A DNA stretch of 64,000 nucleotides, from positions 124,001 through 188,000 of the forward strand of contig NZ_NEHO01000009.1 of NCBI RefSeq assembly GCF_002113375.1. Direction: 5' to 3'. Below, piece after piece: positions 28,551 to 38,518 of the stretch. The position numbers and the translations under genes were made by a program. Each line of letters begins with the position of its first letter. Position 1 is the stretch's first letter. The stretch comes from Pseudomonas sp. R37(2017) (lineage in GTDB: Bacteria; Pseudomonadota; Gammaproteobacteria; Pseudomonadales; Pseudomonadaceae). The notes under the pieces are model-generated. The model saw only the letters and a list, made by a program, of their open reading frames with translations. It did not search any database and was not told the DNA's origin.

Positions 28551-28565
28551 TGGCACAAATATCGC
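28551..28565 (+). promoter_or_regulatory. Sigma-54 (-24/-12) promoter of the ABC importer operon
   Basis: TGGCACAAATATCGC matches the consensus TGGCAC-N5-TTGC with correct GG-GC spacing and one change (TCGC for TTGC). It lies 46 bp before the ATG of the first ATPase gene and next to a divergent sigma-54 activator gene. Confidence 0.8.
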
Positions 28566-28611
28566 TCTGTAGCTCCGGTCGCTTGACTCCAATTATAAAA
28601 AAGGCCGAGCC

Positions 28612-29706
28612 ATGTCACTCACCCTGGAGCACGTCAGCCGCACCGTCGAGGGCCAGATCTGGATCGACGATGCCAACCTGAGTTTTGAACCCGGTTCCTT
28701 CAACGTTTTGCTGGGGCGCACCTTGTCCGGCAAAACCAGCCTGATGCGCCTGATGGCCGGCCTGGACAAGCCCGACAGCGGGCGCATCCTGATGAACGGC
28801 GTCGACGTCACCCAACGCCCGGTGCGTTTGCGCAACGTGTCGATGGTCTATCAGCAGTTCATCAACTACCCGACCATGACGGTGTTCGAGAACATCGCCT
28901 CACCCTTGCGTCAGGCCGGTGTAGCCAGCGAGCTGATCCAGAGCAAGGTGCTGGAAACCGCAAAGATGCTGCGCATCGAAAAGTTTCTCACGCGCTATCC
29001 GCTGGAGCTTTCCGGCGGTCAGCAGCAGCGCACGGCAATGGCCCGGGCGCTGGTCAAGGATGCCGAACTGATCCTGTTCGACGAACCGCTGGTCAACCTC
29101 GACTACAAGTTGCGCGAGGAGCTGCGCCAGGAAATGCGCGAACTGTTCAAGGCGCGCCATACCATCGCGATCTATGCCACCACCGAACCCAACGAGGCCC
29201 TGGCCCTGGGCGGCACCACGACCATTGTTCATGAAGGTCGTGTGATCCAGAGTGGTCAGTCTTCATCGGTCTATCACCAACCGCAAACGGTGCTGGCGGC
29301 CGAGCTGTTCTCCGAGCCGCCGATCAACCTGATGCCCGGTCGCATTGCCGGCAACGAAGTGAGTTTCGCCAACTTCGTGCATTTTCCGTTGAACGTCGAT
29401 CTGCGTCCGGTGGGCGAGGGCGAGTTCCGCTTCGGCGTGCGCCCCAGCCACATATCGCTGGTGCCGAGCAATGATGACGACCTCGAACTGGCGGTGACCG
29501 TCGAGGTCGCGGAAATCAGCGGCTCGGAAACCTTCCTCCACGTGCGCAACGAGCATTTCCTGCTTGTGCTGCATTTGCCGGGTGTTCACGAATACGACGT
29601 CGATGCGCCGATCCGTATCTACATCCCGACCCATAAACTGTTTGTGTTCGATACGCAGGGGCGCCTGGTCCAGGCGCCGGGCCGGCGTGTCGCGAGGGTT
29701 GCCTGA
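28612..29706 (+). CDS. ABC importer ATPase 1 (MalK-like, GlpS type) with altered H-loop
   Basis: 364 residues: nucleotide-binding domain (1-235) and C-terminal regulatory TOBE-like domain. Walker A is GRTLSGKT (35-42), the signature LSGGQ is intact (133-137) and Walker B is LILFDEP with catalytic E158. The H-loop histidine expected in a T-H-D-Q context is replaced: the sequence reads Y-A-T-T-E-P-N-E-A, with T191 at the histidine position. It is the first gene of six tightly packed genes whose order (two ATPases, two permeases, a small membrane protein, a binding protein) matches the rhizobial glycerol system glpSTPQUV. No glycerol kinase or dehydrogenase gene is adjacent, so the substrate remains open: glycerol, another polyol or a sugar-like compound. 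Confidence 0.9.
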   Translation: MSLTLEHVSRTVEGQIWIDDANLSFEPGSFNVLLGRTLSGKTSLMRLMAGLDKPDSGRILMNGVDVTQRPVRLRNVSMVYQQFINYPTMTVFENIASPLRQAGVASELIQSKVLETAKMLRIEKFLTRYPLELSGGQQQRTAMARALVKDAELILFDEPLVNLDYKLREELRQEMRELFKARHTIAIYATTEPNEALALGGTTTIVHEGRVIQSGQSSSVYHQPQTVLAAELFSEPPINLMPGRIAGNEVSFANFVHFPLNVDLRPVGEGEFRFGVRPSHISLVPSNDDDLELAVTVEVAEISGSETFLHVRNEHFLLVLHLPGVHEYDVDAPIRIYIPTHKLFVFDTQGRLVQAPGRRVARVA

Positions 29707-30817
29707 TGGCCGAAATCCGCTTGCAGCACCTCGCCCACAGCTACACCAAAACCCCGGCTGGACCTGAGGATTACGCAATCCGCGAGATGGATCATATCTG
29801 GGAGCAGGGTGGCGCCTATGCGTTGCTCGGTCCATCGGGCTGCGGCAAGTCGACCTTGCTCAACATCATTTCCGGGTTGCTCAGCCCGTCCCAGGGCCAT
29901 GTGCTGTTCGACGGCAAAGCGGTCAACGACCTGACGCCGGAGAAGCGCAACATCGCCCAGGTTTTCCAGTTTCCGGTGGTCTACGACACCATGACGGTGT
30001 TCGACAACCTGGCTTTCCCGCTGCGCAACCAGGGCATGGCCGAGGCGAGGATTCACAGCAAGGTCCAGGAGATCGCCGAAGTCCTTGACCTGCAGAACCT
30101 GCTGGGCAAAAAGGCGCGCAACCTCACCGCCGACGAAAAACAGAAAGTCTCCATGGGGCGTGGGCTGGTGCGCGACGACGTATCGGCGATCCTGTTCGAC
30201 GAGCCGCTGACGGTGATCGACCCGCACCTGAAGTGGAAACTGCGGCGCAAGCTCAAGCAGATTCACGAGCAGTTCAACATCACCATGGTCTATGTCACCC
30301 ACGACCAGCTCGAGGCCTCGACCTTCGCCGACAAGATCGCGGTGATGTACGGCGGGCAGATCGTGCAGTTCGGCACGCCAAGGGAGTTGTTCGAGCGACC
30401 CAGTCATACCTTTGTCGGCTACTTCATCGGCAGCCCTGGGATGAACCTGATCGAGGTGCGGCCGCAGCCGGGCGGCGTCGGGTTTGCCTCGACTTACCTG
30501 CCGCTGTCCGAGGCCATGCAGCAACGTATTGCACAAGCCGAATGGAAAACCCTCAAGGTCGGCATTCGTCCGGAGTTCGTCCATGTGTGGGACGAAGCCT
30601 TTGATGACGCGCTGCGGGCACAGGTCGTACATGTCGAAGACCTGGGCACCTACAAGATCATGACCCTCAACCTCGATGGCGCCACCCTGAAGGTGCGCCT
30701 GGCCGAAGACAAGCCGGTGCCGCAAGGCACGGCGTGGATCAGTTTTCCAACCCAGTGGCTGATGGTCTATGCCGATGAGTTCCTCCTGGAAACCCAAGCC
30801 AACATCGAGGTGCAGCC

Positions 30818-30821
<4 letters not shown>
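29706..30821 (+). CDS. ABC importer ATPase 2 (MalK-like, GlpT type) with degenerate signature
   Basis: 371 residues, start overlapping the preceding stop by one base (TGATG). Walker A GPSGCGKS (42-49), Walker B ILFDEP (E166) and H-loop H199 in YVTHDQ are canonical. The family signature LSGGQ is replaced by LTADE (140-144). Combined with ATPase 1, which has the good signature but lacks the H-loop histidine, the pair would form one complete and one degenerate ATP site. The C-terminal ~130 residues are the regulatory domain (for example KVGIRPEFVHVWDEAF). Confidence 0.9.
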
Positions 30822-31684
<863 letters not shown>

Positions 31685-31694
31685 GGCCCGCGCC

Positions 31695-32495
<801 letters not shown>

Positions 32496-32502
32496 GGAAC
32501 TG

Positions 32503-32778
32503 ATGATGGAATGGATGAGCTGGACCGTCCCCACGGCGGCATTCTTCAGCGTGATTGTCCTGATCCTGGTGGTCATGACCACTTGGGAACTGCGTTCGCC
32601 GAGCATCCTTCGGCGTGGTTTTCTGCCGATTGCCACCACCCGTGGCGATCGCTTGTTTATCGGTCTTCTCGGCAGCGCCTACCTGCACTTGCTGGTAATC
32701 GGCGTCACCGACTGGAGCATCTGGGTGGCGTTCGCGTTGTCCCTGGTGTGGCTGTTGGCTGTGATGCGTTGGGGCTAG
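32503..32778 (+). CDS. Small membrane protein of the ABC importer operon (DUF2160, GlpU-like)
   Basis: 91 residues from ATG 32503; GAGGA at 32494-32498 supports this start over the in-frame ATG at 32461, which lies inside permease 2. Two or three hydrophobic segments (AAFFSVIVLILVVMTTW, then LFIGLLGSAYLHLLVIGV and WVAFALSLVWLLAVM). The family name DUF2160 fits size and position: it is found between permease and binding-protein genes in GlpSTPQUV-type clusters. Its function is not established; an accessory membrane subunit is the usual guess. Confidence 0.82.
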   Translation: MMEWMSWTVPTAAFFSVIVLILVVMTTWELRSPSILRRGFLPIATTRGDRLFIGLLGSAYLHLLVIGVTDWSIWVAFALSLVWLLAVMRWG

Positions 32779-32812
32779 TCGAATCGCTCGGCAATGTTGC
32801 TCCGAAACTCAA

Positions 32813-32821
32813 TAAGGAGGT
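32813..32821 (+). promoter_or_regulatory. Near-perfect Shine-Dalgarno of the binding-protein gene
   Basis: TAAGGAGGT is fully complementary to the 16S rRNA 3' end, much stronger than the other sites of this operon. This fits the need for excess binding protein over membrane subunits. Confidence 0.7.
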
Positions 32822-32824
32822 CTT

Positions 32825-34567
32825 ATGTTCGATAAAAACAATAAGCTGCGACATAGCATTTCATTGGCAGCCATGCTGGCACTCGGCGGTTTGAGCGCTT
32901 CGGCCTGGGCCGATGCCTACGAAGATGCCGCGAAAAAATGGATTGGCAGTGAGTTCAAGCCGTCCACACTCACGGCCGAACAGCAACTGGAAGAGTTGAA
33001 GTGGTTCATCAAGGCGGCGGAGCCGTTCCGGGGGATGAACATCAAGGTGGTGTCGGAAACCATTGCCACCCACGAGTACGAGTCCAAGGTGCTGGCCAAG
33101 GCTTTCACTGAAATCACCGGGATCAAGCTGACCCACGACCTGCTGCAGGAAGGCGACGTGGTGGAAAAGCTGCAGACCGTGATGCAGTCGGACAAGAGTA
33201 TCTATGATGGCTGGGTCAACGACTCGGACCTGATCGGTACGCACTTTCGCTACGGCAAGACCGAATCGATCACCGACCTGATGGCCAACGAAGGCAAGGA
33301 CTTCACTTCGCCAACCCTGGACATCAAGGACTTCATCGGCATCTCGTTCACCACTGCGCCGGACGGCAAGATCTATCAATTGCCCGACCAGCAGTTCGCC
33401 AACCTCTACTGGTTCCGCGCCGACTGGTTCGAACGCGCGGACCTCAAGGCCAGGTTCAAGGAGAAGTACGGCTACGACCTGGGCGTGCCGGTGAACTGGT
33501 CAGCCTATGAAGACATCGCCAGGTTCTTCAGCGAAGACGTCAAGGAGATCGACGGCAAGCGTGTCTACGGGCACATGGATTACGGCAAGAAAGATCCGTC
33601 CCTGGGCTGGCGCTTCACCGATGCCTGGTTCTCCATGGCCGGTGGCGGCGACAAGGGCATCCCCAATGGCTTGCCGGTGGACGAGTGGGGCATTCGTGTC
33701 GAGGACTGCCATCCGGTGGGTTCCAGTGTGACCCGCGGCGGCGACACCAATGGTCCGGCGGCGGTGTTCGCCACCACCAAGTACGTCGACTGGTTGAAGA
33801 AATACGCGCCGCCGGAAGCGGCGGGCATGACCTTCTCCGAATCGGGGCCCGTGCCATCCCAGGGCAATATCGCCCAGCAGATTTTCTGGTACACCGCCTT
33901 CACCGCCGACATGACCAAACCGGGTCTGGCGGTGATGAACGCCGACGGCACGCCGAAATGGCGCATGGCGCCGTCACCCCGCGGTCCTTATTGGGAAGAG
34001 GGCATGAAACTAGGCTATCAGGACGTGGGCTCCTGGACCTTCATGAAATCCACGCCCGAGAAGCAGAAACTCGCCGCCTGGCTGTACGCGCAGTTCGTGA
34101 CATCGAAAACCGTGTCACTGAAGAAAACCATCGTCGGCCTGACGCCTATCCGCGAGTCGGACATCAACTCCCAGGCGATGACCGACCTGGCGCCCAAACT
34201 CGGTGGCCTGGTGGAGTTCTACCGCAGCCCGGCCCGTGTGCAATGGACCCCGACCGGGACCAACGTGCCGGACTATCCGCGCCTCGCGCAACTGTGGTGG
34301 AGCCACATTGCCGAAGCCGCCAGCGGCGAGAAAACCCCGCAACAGGCACTCGACGGCCTGGCCAAGGATCAGGACGCGATCATGACTCGCCTGGAACGCT
34401 CCAAGGCACAAGGCACCTGCGCGCCGAAAATGAACCCCGAGCGCGACGCGCAATACTGGTTCGACCAGCCGGGCGCACCGAAGCCGAAACTGGAAAACGA
34501 GAAGCCTAAAGGCGAGACCGTGAGCTACGCCGAACTGCTGAAATCCTGGGAGGCGGCGCGTAAATAA
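32825..34567 (+). CDS. Periplasmic solute-binding protein of the ABC importer (GlpV-like)
   Basis: 580 residues, large for the class but normal for GlpV-like proteins. Signal peptide MFDKNNKLRHSISLAAMLALGG ending in ASAWA (cleavage near residue 30). Type-II binding-protein features include YQLPDQQFANLYWFRADWFE and KLGYQDVGSWTFMKSTPEKQK. The C-terminal ~80 residues (ERSKAQGTCAPKMNPERDAQYWFDQPGAPKPK) extend beyond a standard sugar-binding fold. It captures the ligand for the two-permease, two-ATPase complex encoded upstream. Confidence 0.9.
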   Translation: MFDKNNKLRHSISLAAMLALGGLSASAWADAYEDAAKKWIGSEFKPSTLTAEQQLEELKWFIKAAEPFRGMNIKVVSETIATHEYESKVLAKAFTEITGIKLTHDLLQEGDVVEKLQTVMQSDKSIYDGWVNDSDLIGTHFRYGKTESITDLMANEGKDFTSPTLDIKDFIGISFTTAPDGKIYQLPDQQFANLYWFRADWFERADLKARFKEKYGYDLGVPVNWSAYEDIARFFSEDVKEIDGKRVYGHMDYGKKDPSLGWRFTDAWFSMAGGGDKGIPNGLPVDEWGIRVEDCHPVGSSVTRGGDTNGPAAVFATTKYVDWLKKYAPPEAAGMTFSESGPVPSQGNIAQQIFWYTAFTADMTKPGLAVMNADGTPKWRMAPSPRGPYWEEGMKLGYQDVGSWTFMKSTPEKQKLAAWLYAQFVTSKTVSLKKTIVGLTPIRESDINSQAMTDLAPKLGGLVEFYRSPARVQWTPTGTNVPDYPRLAQLWWSHIAEAASGEKTPQQALDGLAKDQDAIMTRLERSKAQGTCAPKMNPERDAQYWFDQPGAPKPKLENEKPKGETVSYAELLKSWEAARK

Positions 34568-34587
34568 AGGCTGAACCATGAAAGACA

Positions 34588-34609
34588 AACGGCACCGCAA
34601 GGTGCCGTT
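34588..34609. terminator. Hairpin between the ABC operon and czcS
   Basis: AACGGCACC (34588-34596), loop GCAA, GGTGCCGTT (34601-34609). On the minus strand it is followed by TGTCTTT, so it may terminate czcRS; on the plus strand it closes the ABC operon. The same nine-base arms recur after nuoN (45364-45385). Confidence 0.7.
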
Positions 34610-34631
34610 CTGGTTTGTCCGGCCTGTCGCT

Positions 34632-36041
34632 TCAGTGCGCTACGTTCTTGACCGCCGGAAAGCCCAGTCTGAACACCGTCATCCCGCCTGCCTGGCTTTC
34701 AACGTGTGCAACACCCTGATGCAGGCTCATGATCGAGCGCACAATGGCCAAACCCAATCCGGTACTGCCCTGCGAACGGGTGCGGCTGCTGTCTACCCGG
34801 TAGAAACGGTCGAACAGATGCGGCAAGTGTCGCGCCTCGATACCCGCGCCGGGGTTGCTGACAGACAGTGAAATCTGGCTCGCGCCGGACTCAATGAGCA
34901 GCGAAATCGTGTTACGGGCCGGGCAGTGGCGCAGGGCGTTGGACAGCAGGTTCGAGATCGCCCGCTGAATCATCAAGCGGTCGCCCATTACCCGTGCGCT
35001 GCCGACCACGTTCAGGTTGATCTGCTTGTCCTGAGCCGACAGGGAAAACAGCTCGGCCACTTTGCGTGTTTCGTCTTCCAGGGCAATCGACTCGAAAGGC
35101 GTTTGCGCCGTCGGCTGGCTGGTCTGCGCCAGAAACAGCATGTCGCTGACAATCCGCGCGACGCGCTCCAGTTCTTCGATGCACGACACCAGAACGTTCT
35201 TGTATTCCTCGGTCGTGCGCTCGCGCGCGAGCGTCACCTGGGCCTTGCCCATCAGGTTGTTGATCGGCGTGCGCAGTTCGTGGGCCAGGTCGTCGGAGAA
35301 CTGCGACAACTGCTGCACGCCCGTGTCGAGGCGGTGCAGCATGAAATTGATGCCCTGGGCCAGTTCGTTGAGTTCCTGGGGCAAGCCCGCCACCGACAGA
35401 CGATGGTCGAGATCTCGGGTGGTCACGCTTGCCGCCACTTTGCGAAACTCACGCAACGGTGCCAGGCCTCGTTGCACGGCACCCCAGGCACTGAGGCCGA
35501 TCAGGATCAGCAGCAACGGCAAGGCTATCAGCGTCGAGCGCAGCCAGGCGCTGAGCATGGCCTGATCGTGGGCATTGTCGGTCGATAACAGGAGCGGCAC
35601 GCGGGTCCCGTCCTTGACGCGGATCAGTCTGGACGCGGTGAGAAACTTTGTACCCTTGGCGTCAGTGCTGCTGGAAAAGGCCAATTGCTCGGTAGCCGCT
35701 CGCAGCGCTTTCAGTTCCAGGCGCGTATCAGCCATACCGGAGCCGGACTTGAGCAGCGGGCTGCGCAGATTGTCCGGCTCGTAAATGGTTAGCGTGAGGT
35801 TGTCATGCCCCATGACTTGATCGAGCAGAATATGCGGTTTGTCACGGATCTCACGGGTATCGCCGTACAGCGACAAGCTGTGCTCCACCTGTTCCAACTT
35901 CTTTTCCAGGCTGTCCCTGGTTAACGCGTTCAATTCATGGGTCAGGGCCAGGTAGGCCAGGATGGCGAGGAACACCACCAGCAGCGCACCGAGAATACTC
36001 ACCGTCAACCCCAGGCGCAGTGACAGGCTGGCCGGTTTCAT
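34632..36041 (-). CDS. czcS: CzcS-like heavy-metal sensor histidine kinase
   Basis: 469 residues. The ATG at 36041 overlaps the czcR stop (ATGA) and gives a clean first membrane helix (LRLGLTVSILGALLVVFLAILAYLAL). A periplasmic sensing loop of ~120 residues follows, then TM2 (LIALPLLLILIGLSAWGAV), a HAMP domain, and the H-box with phospho-acceptor H254 in DDLAHELRTP. N-box ISNLLSNALRHCP, F-box LFDRFYRVDSSR and G-box GSTGLGLAIVRSI are complete. The pair czcR-czcS is divergent from czcCBA, as in P. aeruginosa, and should sense periplasmic Zn, Cd or Co. A copper-sensing CopS/CusS role is the alternative. Confidence 0.88.
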   Translation of the reverse strand: MKPASLSLRLGLTVSILGALLVVFLAILAYLALTHELNALTRDSLEKKLEQVEHSLSLYGDTREIRDKPHILLDQVMGHDNLTLTIYEPDNLRSPLLKSGSGMADTRLELKALRAATEQLAFSSSTDAKGTKFLTASRLIRVKDGTRVPLLLSTDNAHDQAMLSAWLRSTLIALPLLLILIGLSAWGAVQRGLAPLREFRKVAASVTTRDLDHRLSVAGLPQELNELAQGINFMLHRLDTGVQQLSQFSDDLAHELRTPINNLMGKAQVTLARERTTEEYKNVLVSCIEELERVARIVSDMLFLAQTSQPTAQTPFESIALEDETRKVAELFSLSAQDKQINLNVVGSARVMGDRLMIQRAISNLLSNALRHCPARNTISLLIESGASQISLSVSNPGAGIEARHLPHLFDRFYRVDSSRTRSQGSTGLGLAIVRSIMSLHQGVAHVESQAGGMTVFRLGFPAVKNVAH

Positions 36042-36712
36042 TCCCGCGCCTCCAGCACATAACCGACACCACGCAGTGTGTGAATCAGCTTGTTGTCGAA
36101 GGGGTCGTCGATCTTCGCCCGCAGACGCCGGATCGAGACTTCGACCACGTTGGTGTCGCAATCGAAGTTCATGTCCCACACCAGGGAAATGATCTGGGTG
36201 CGGGTCAGCACTTCGCCGGATTGGCGTATCAGCAGATGCAGCAGGGCGAATTCCTTGGTGGTCAGGTCGATGCGTTGTTCACCACGAAAGGCCCTGTGCC
36301 GTCCCGGATCAAGTTCCAGGTCGGCGACCTTGAGCACTTGCGGAACCGGGATGTTTTCGCTGCGGCGCATCAGGGTACGCACCCTTGCCAGCAGCTCCGG
36401 AAATTCGAACGGCTTGACCAGGTAATCATCGGCGCCCAGATCCAGGCCGCGGATCTTGTCCGCCAGGCGCCCGCGCGCGGTAAGCATCATGACCCGGGTG
36501 GCGTGGGTACGACGCAATTGTTCAAGCACGCCCCAACCATCCAGTTCCGGCAGATTGACGTCCAGGATGATCAGGTCATAAGGCTGTTGCCGGGCCAGGT
36601 GCAGGCCATCGGCACCGGTTGTCGCGCGGTCAACGATATAGCCACTTTCGGTCAGTCCCTGATGCAAGTACTCGGCAGCTTTAAGCTCGTCTTCAATGAC
36701 AAGGATTCGCAT
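36038..36712 (-). CDS. czcR: CzcR-like OmpR-family response regulator
   Basis: 224 residues. Receiver domain with acidic pocket E7-D8 (IEDE), phospho-acceptor D51 (IILDVNLPELDG) and conserved K in YLVKPF. The C-terminal winged helix carries LTTKEFALLHLL, then TNVVEVSIRRLRAKID and RGVGYVLEAR. It should activate czcCBA and probably its own operon. The same 15-bp candidate box occurs before czcC, the first small PtrA-like gene and, weaker, the OprD-family gene. No such box is seen directly before czcR itself. Confidence 0.92.
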   Translation of the reverse strand: MRILVIEDELKAAEYLHQGLTESGYIVDRATTGADGLHLARQQPYDLIILDVNLPELDGWGVLEQLRRTHATRVMMLTARGRLADKIRGLDLGADDYLVKPFEFPELLARVRTLMRRSENIPVPQVLKVADLELDPGRHRAFRGEQRIDLTTKEFALLHLLIRQSGEVLTRTQIISLVWDMNFDCDTNVVEVSIRRLRAKIDDPFDNKLIHTLRGVGYVLEARE

Positions 36713-36927
36713 GGTTAATCACCACTTATATTTAATGGATAAATAATCAAGGAGATCGGGAAAGTTATTGTTTTTGTAAGGACTTCCGAGCCTGACTCAA
36801 TAATTGATAAGTACGTTTCCTGCTGATTTGTTTCGAAGGTTATGCGGGTTCGTGATAGGCACGATAAAGGCTGTAGTAGCTTCAGGGTCAAGCAGGTCTC
36901 TTGGTTTTGTGGCTCTAAATCAATGCT

Positions 36928-36946
36928 CTGCGACAGCCTGTCGCAG
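36928..36946. promoter_or_regulatory. Perfect 19-bp palindrome, possible operator
   Basis: CTGCGACAG, one central C, then CTGTCGCAG. It is about 215 bp upstream of czcR and 245 bp upstream of czcC. It has no T tract and is not next to a gene end, so an operator is more likely than a terminator. The binding protein is unknown. Confidence 0.4.
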
Positions 36947-37096
36947 TTGGTGGTGCTGGTAATCCTTCAGCCTCACGGGCGCTGATATGGCGCAAGTACT
37001 GTTCGACGGATAATTCAGGATATTTGTTTCTATGTATTGCTGTATTGGTTTGCGAACTTCGAATGTTAGTGCAATGCAACTTGCTGTGGCCGTGGA

Positions 37097-37111
37097 TGAC
37101 GGATTTGTAAT
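37097..37111 (+). promoter_or_regulatory. Candidate CzcR box upstream of czcC
   Basis: TGACGGATTTGTAAT followed by GTTCCA. The half-sites TGACG and TGTAAT are about 9-10 bp apart, as expected for an OmpR-family dimer on tandem repeats. It lies 80 bp before the czcC start. An almost identical box is at 42943-42957. Confidence 0.65.
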
Positions 37112-37191
37112 GTTCCAGTCACCTTGTCGATAAGTTCAAAACCCTACCGTGGCGCTATCGACATTCTTTGATCCAAGAAGGAAGTATTCAA

Positions 37192-38469
37192 TTGCCCGGT
37201 CCAAGAGAACTGACGGCGCGATCACGCCTGAAAAACACGCTGCGGGTCGTGACCACCACCGGCCTTCTGTTACTGGCCGGTCCTGGTTTTGCGGCCGGCT
37301 CATCGACATCGACACTGACCCTCGACCAGGCGTTGCAATCGGCGTTCGCCGACAACCCCGAGTTGGCGGCGGCGCAGTGGGAAATCGGCATTGCCGAGGG
37401 CGATCGACAGCAGGCCGGCTTGATTCCCAACCCCGAAGTATCCTGGGAGGCCGAAGACACCCGGCGCGATTCGCGAACCACCACGGTGATGCTCAGCCAG
37501 CCGATCGAGCTGGGCGGCAAGCGCGGCGCACGAATCGATGTCGCCAGCCGCGCGCAGGATGCCGCCGGGATCGAACTGGAGCGCAGGCGCAATACCTTGC
37601 GCGCGGATGTGATTCAGGCCTTTTCCGCTGTGCAAACGGCACAGCACCGGTTGCAGTTGTCCCGTCAGTCGCTGCAAATCGCCGAGCAGGGTGTGCGCGT
37701 GGCCCAGGGCCGTATCGAGGCGGGCAAGTCATCACCGATCGAAGGTACGCGGGCGCAGGTGCAATTGTCCGAGGTACGACTTGAGCTGAGTCGGGCCGAG
37801 CGCGATAAGGCCACCGCCTATCAGCAACTGGTCCAGGTCATGGGCACACCCATCCCCGCGTCGGTGGATGTGCAGGCTGCCCGGCAAAACACGCTCATCG
37901 TGCCGCCGAGCCGTTTGCTGGAGCGCCTGAACGACACTGCCGAGCTGCGCCTGGCGAAATTGCAGATCGATCAGCGCGAGGCTTCGTTGGGGCTGGAAAA
38001 GGCGCAGCGGATTCCCGACCTGACCGTGAGCGTCGGCAGTCAGTACGACGAAACGGAGCGCGAGTGGGTCAACGTAGTCGGGTTGTCGATGCCGATTCCA
38101 TTGTTCAACCGTAATCAGGGCAATGTGCTGGCGGCCGCTCGACGCGCCGACCAGGCGCGGGACTTGCGTAACGCCACCGAGCTGCGTTTGCGCACGGAAA
38201 CCCAGACCGCCCTGGAGCAGTGGCAGACCGCCAACGATGAAGTCAAAGCGTTCAACCAGAGCATCCTGCCTGCGGCACAAAGTGCGGTCGACAGCGCTAC
38301 TCGCGGATTCGAGATGGGCAAGTTCACATTCCTCGAGGTGCTCGATGCCCAGCGCACCCTGATCAGCGCCCGCACCCAATACATCCAGGCGGTTGCCGAG
38401 GCGACAGACGCCCGGGTGCGCATCGAGCGCATCTTCGGCGATCTCGGTGTATTCGCCGTCAGCCCCTGA
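37192..38469 (+). CDS. czcC: CzcC-like outer-membrane factor of a metal RND efflux system
   Basis: 425 residues from the TTG at 37192, which has AAGGAAG seven bases upstream; the TTG at 37168 would be a poorer start. A long signal peptide (LKNTLRVVTTTGLLLLAGPGFAAGS) is followed by the outer-membrane efflux fold: LTLDQALQSAFADNPELAAAQWE, QPIELGGKRGARIDVASRA, and the second repeat with MPIPLFNRNQGNVLAAARRADQAR. It forms the exit duct for the CzcBA pump. Gene order czcC-czcB-czcA is standard. Confidence 0.9.
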   Translation: MPGPRELTARSRLKNTLRVVTTTGLLLLAGPGFAAGSSTSTLTLDQALQSAFADNPELAAAQWEIGIAEGDRQQAGLIPNPEVSWEAEDTRRDSRTTTVMLSQPIELGGKRGARIDVASRAQDAAGIELERRRNTLRADVIQAFSAVQTAQHRLQLSRQSLQIAEQGVRVAQGRIEAGKSSPIEGTRAQVQLSEVRLELSRAERDKATAYQQLVQVMGTPIPASVDVQAARQNTLIVPPSRLLERLNDTAELRLAKLQIDQREASLGLEKAQRIPDLTVSVGSQYDETEREWVNVVGLSMPIPLFNRNQGNVLAAARRADQARDLRNATELRLRTETQTALEQWQTANDEVKAFNQSILPAAQSAVDSATRGFEMGKFTFLEVLDAQRTLISARTQYIQAVAEATDARVRIERIFGDLGVFAVSP

Positions 38470-38518
38470 ACTTCACCTCTCAGATAACTGCGCGATGTCA
38501 TGGCGCAGAGGAGTTTCC

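Larger units (their letters stand above)
36713..37191. other. AT-richer czcR-czcC divergent spacer
   Basis: This 479-bp gap has no credible gene. It holds a 19-bp palindrome at 36928-36946 and the CzcR-type box at 37097-37111. The rest shows no repeat or hairpin that I can recognise. Confidence 0.6.

Noticed and set aside
34578..34871. 97-codon plus-strand frame downstream of the binding-protein gene
   Set aside because: It runs through the terminator hairpin and then opposite the czcS C-terminus; no ribosome site or domain.
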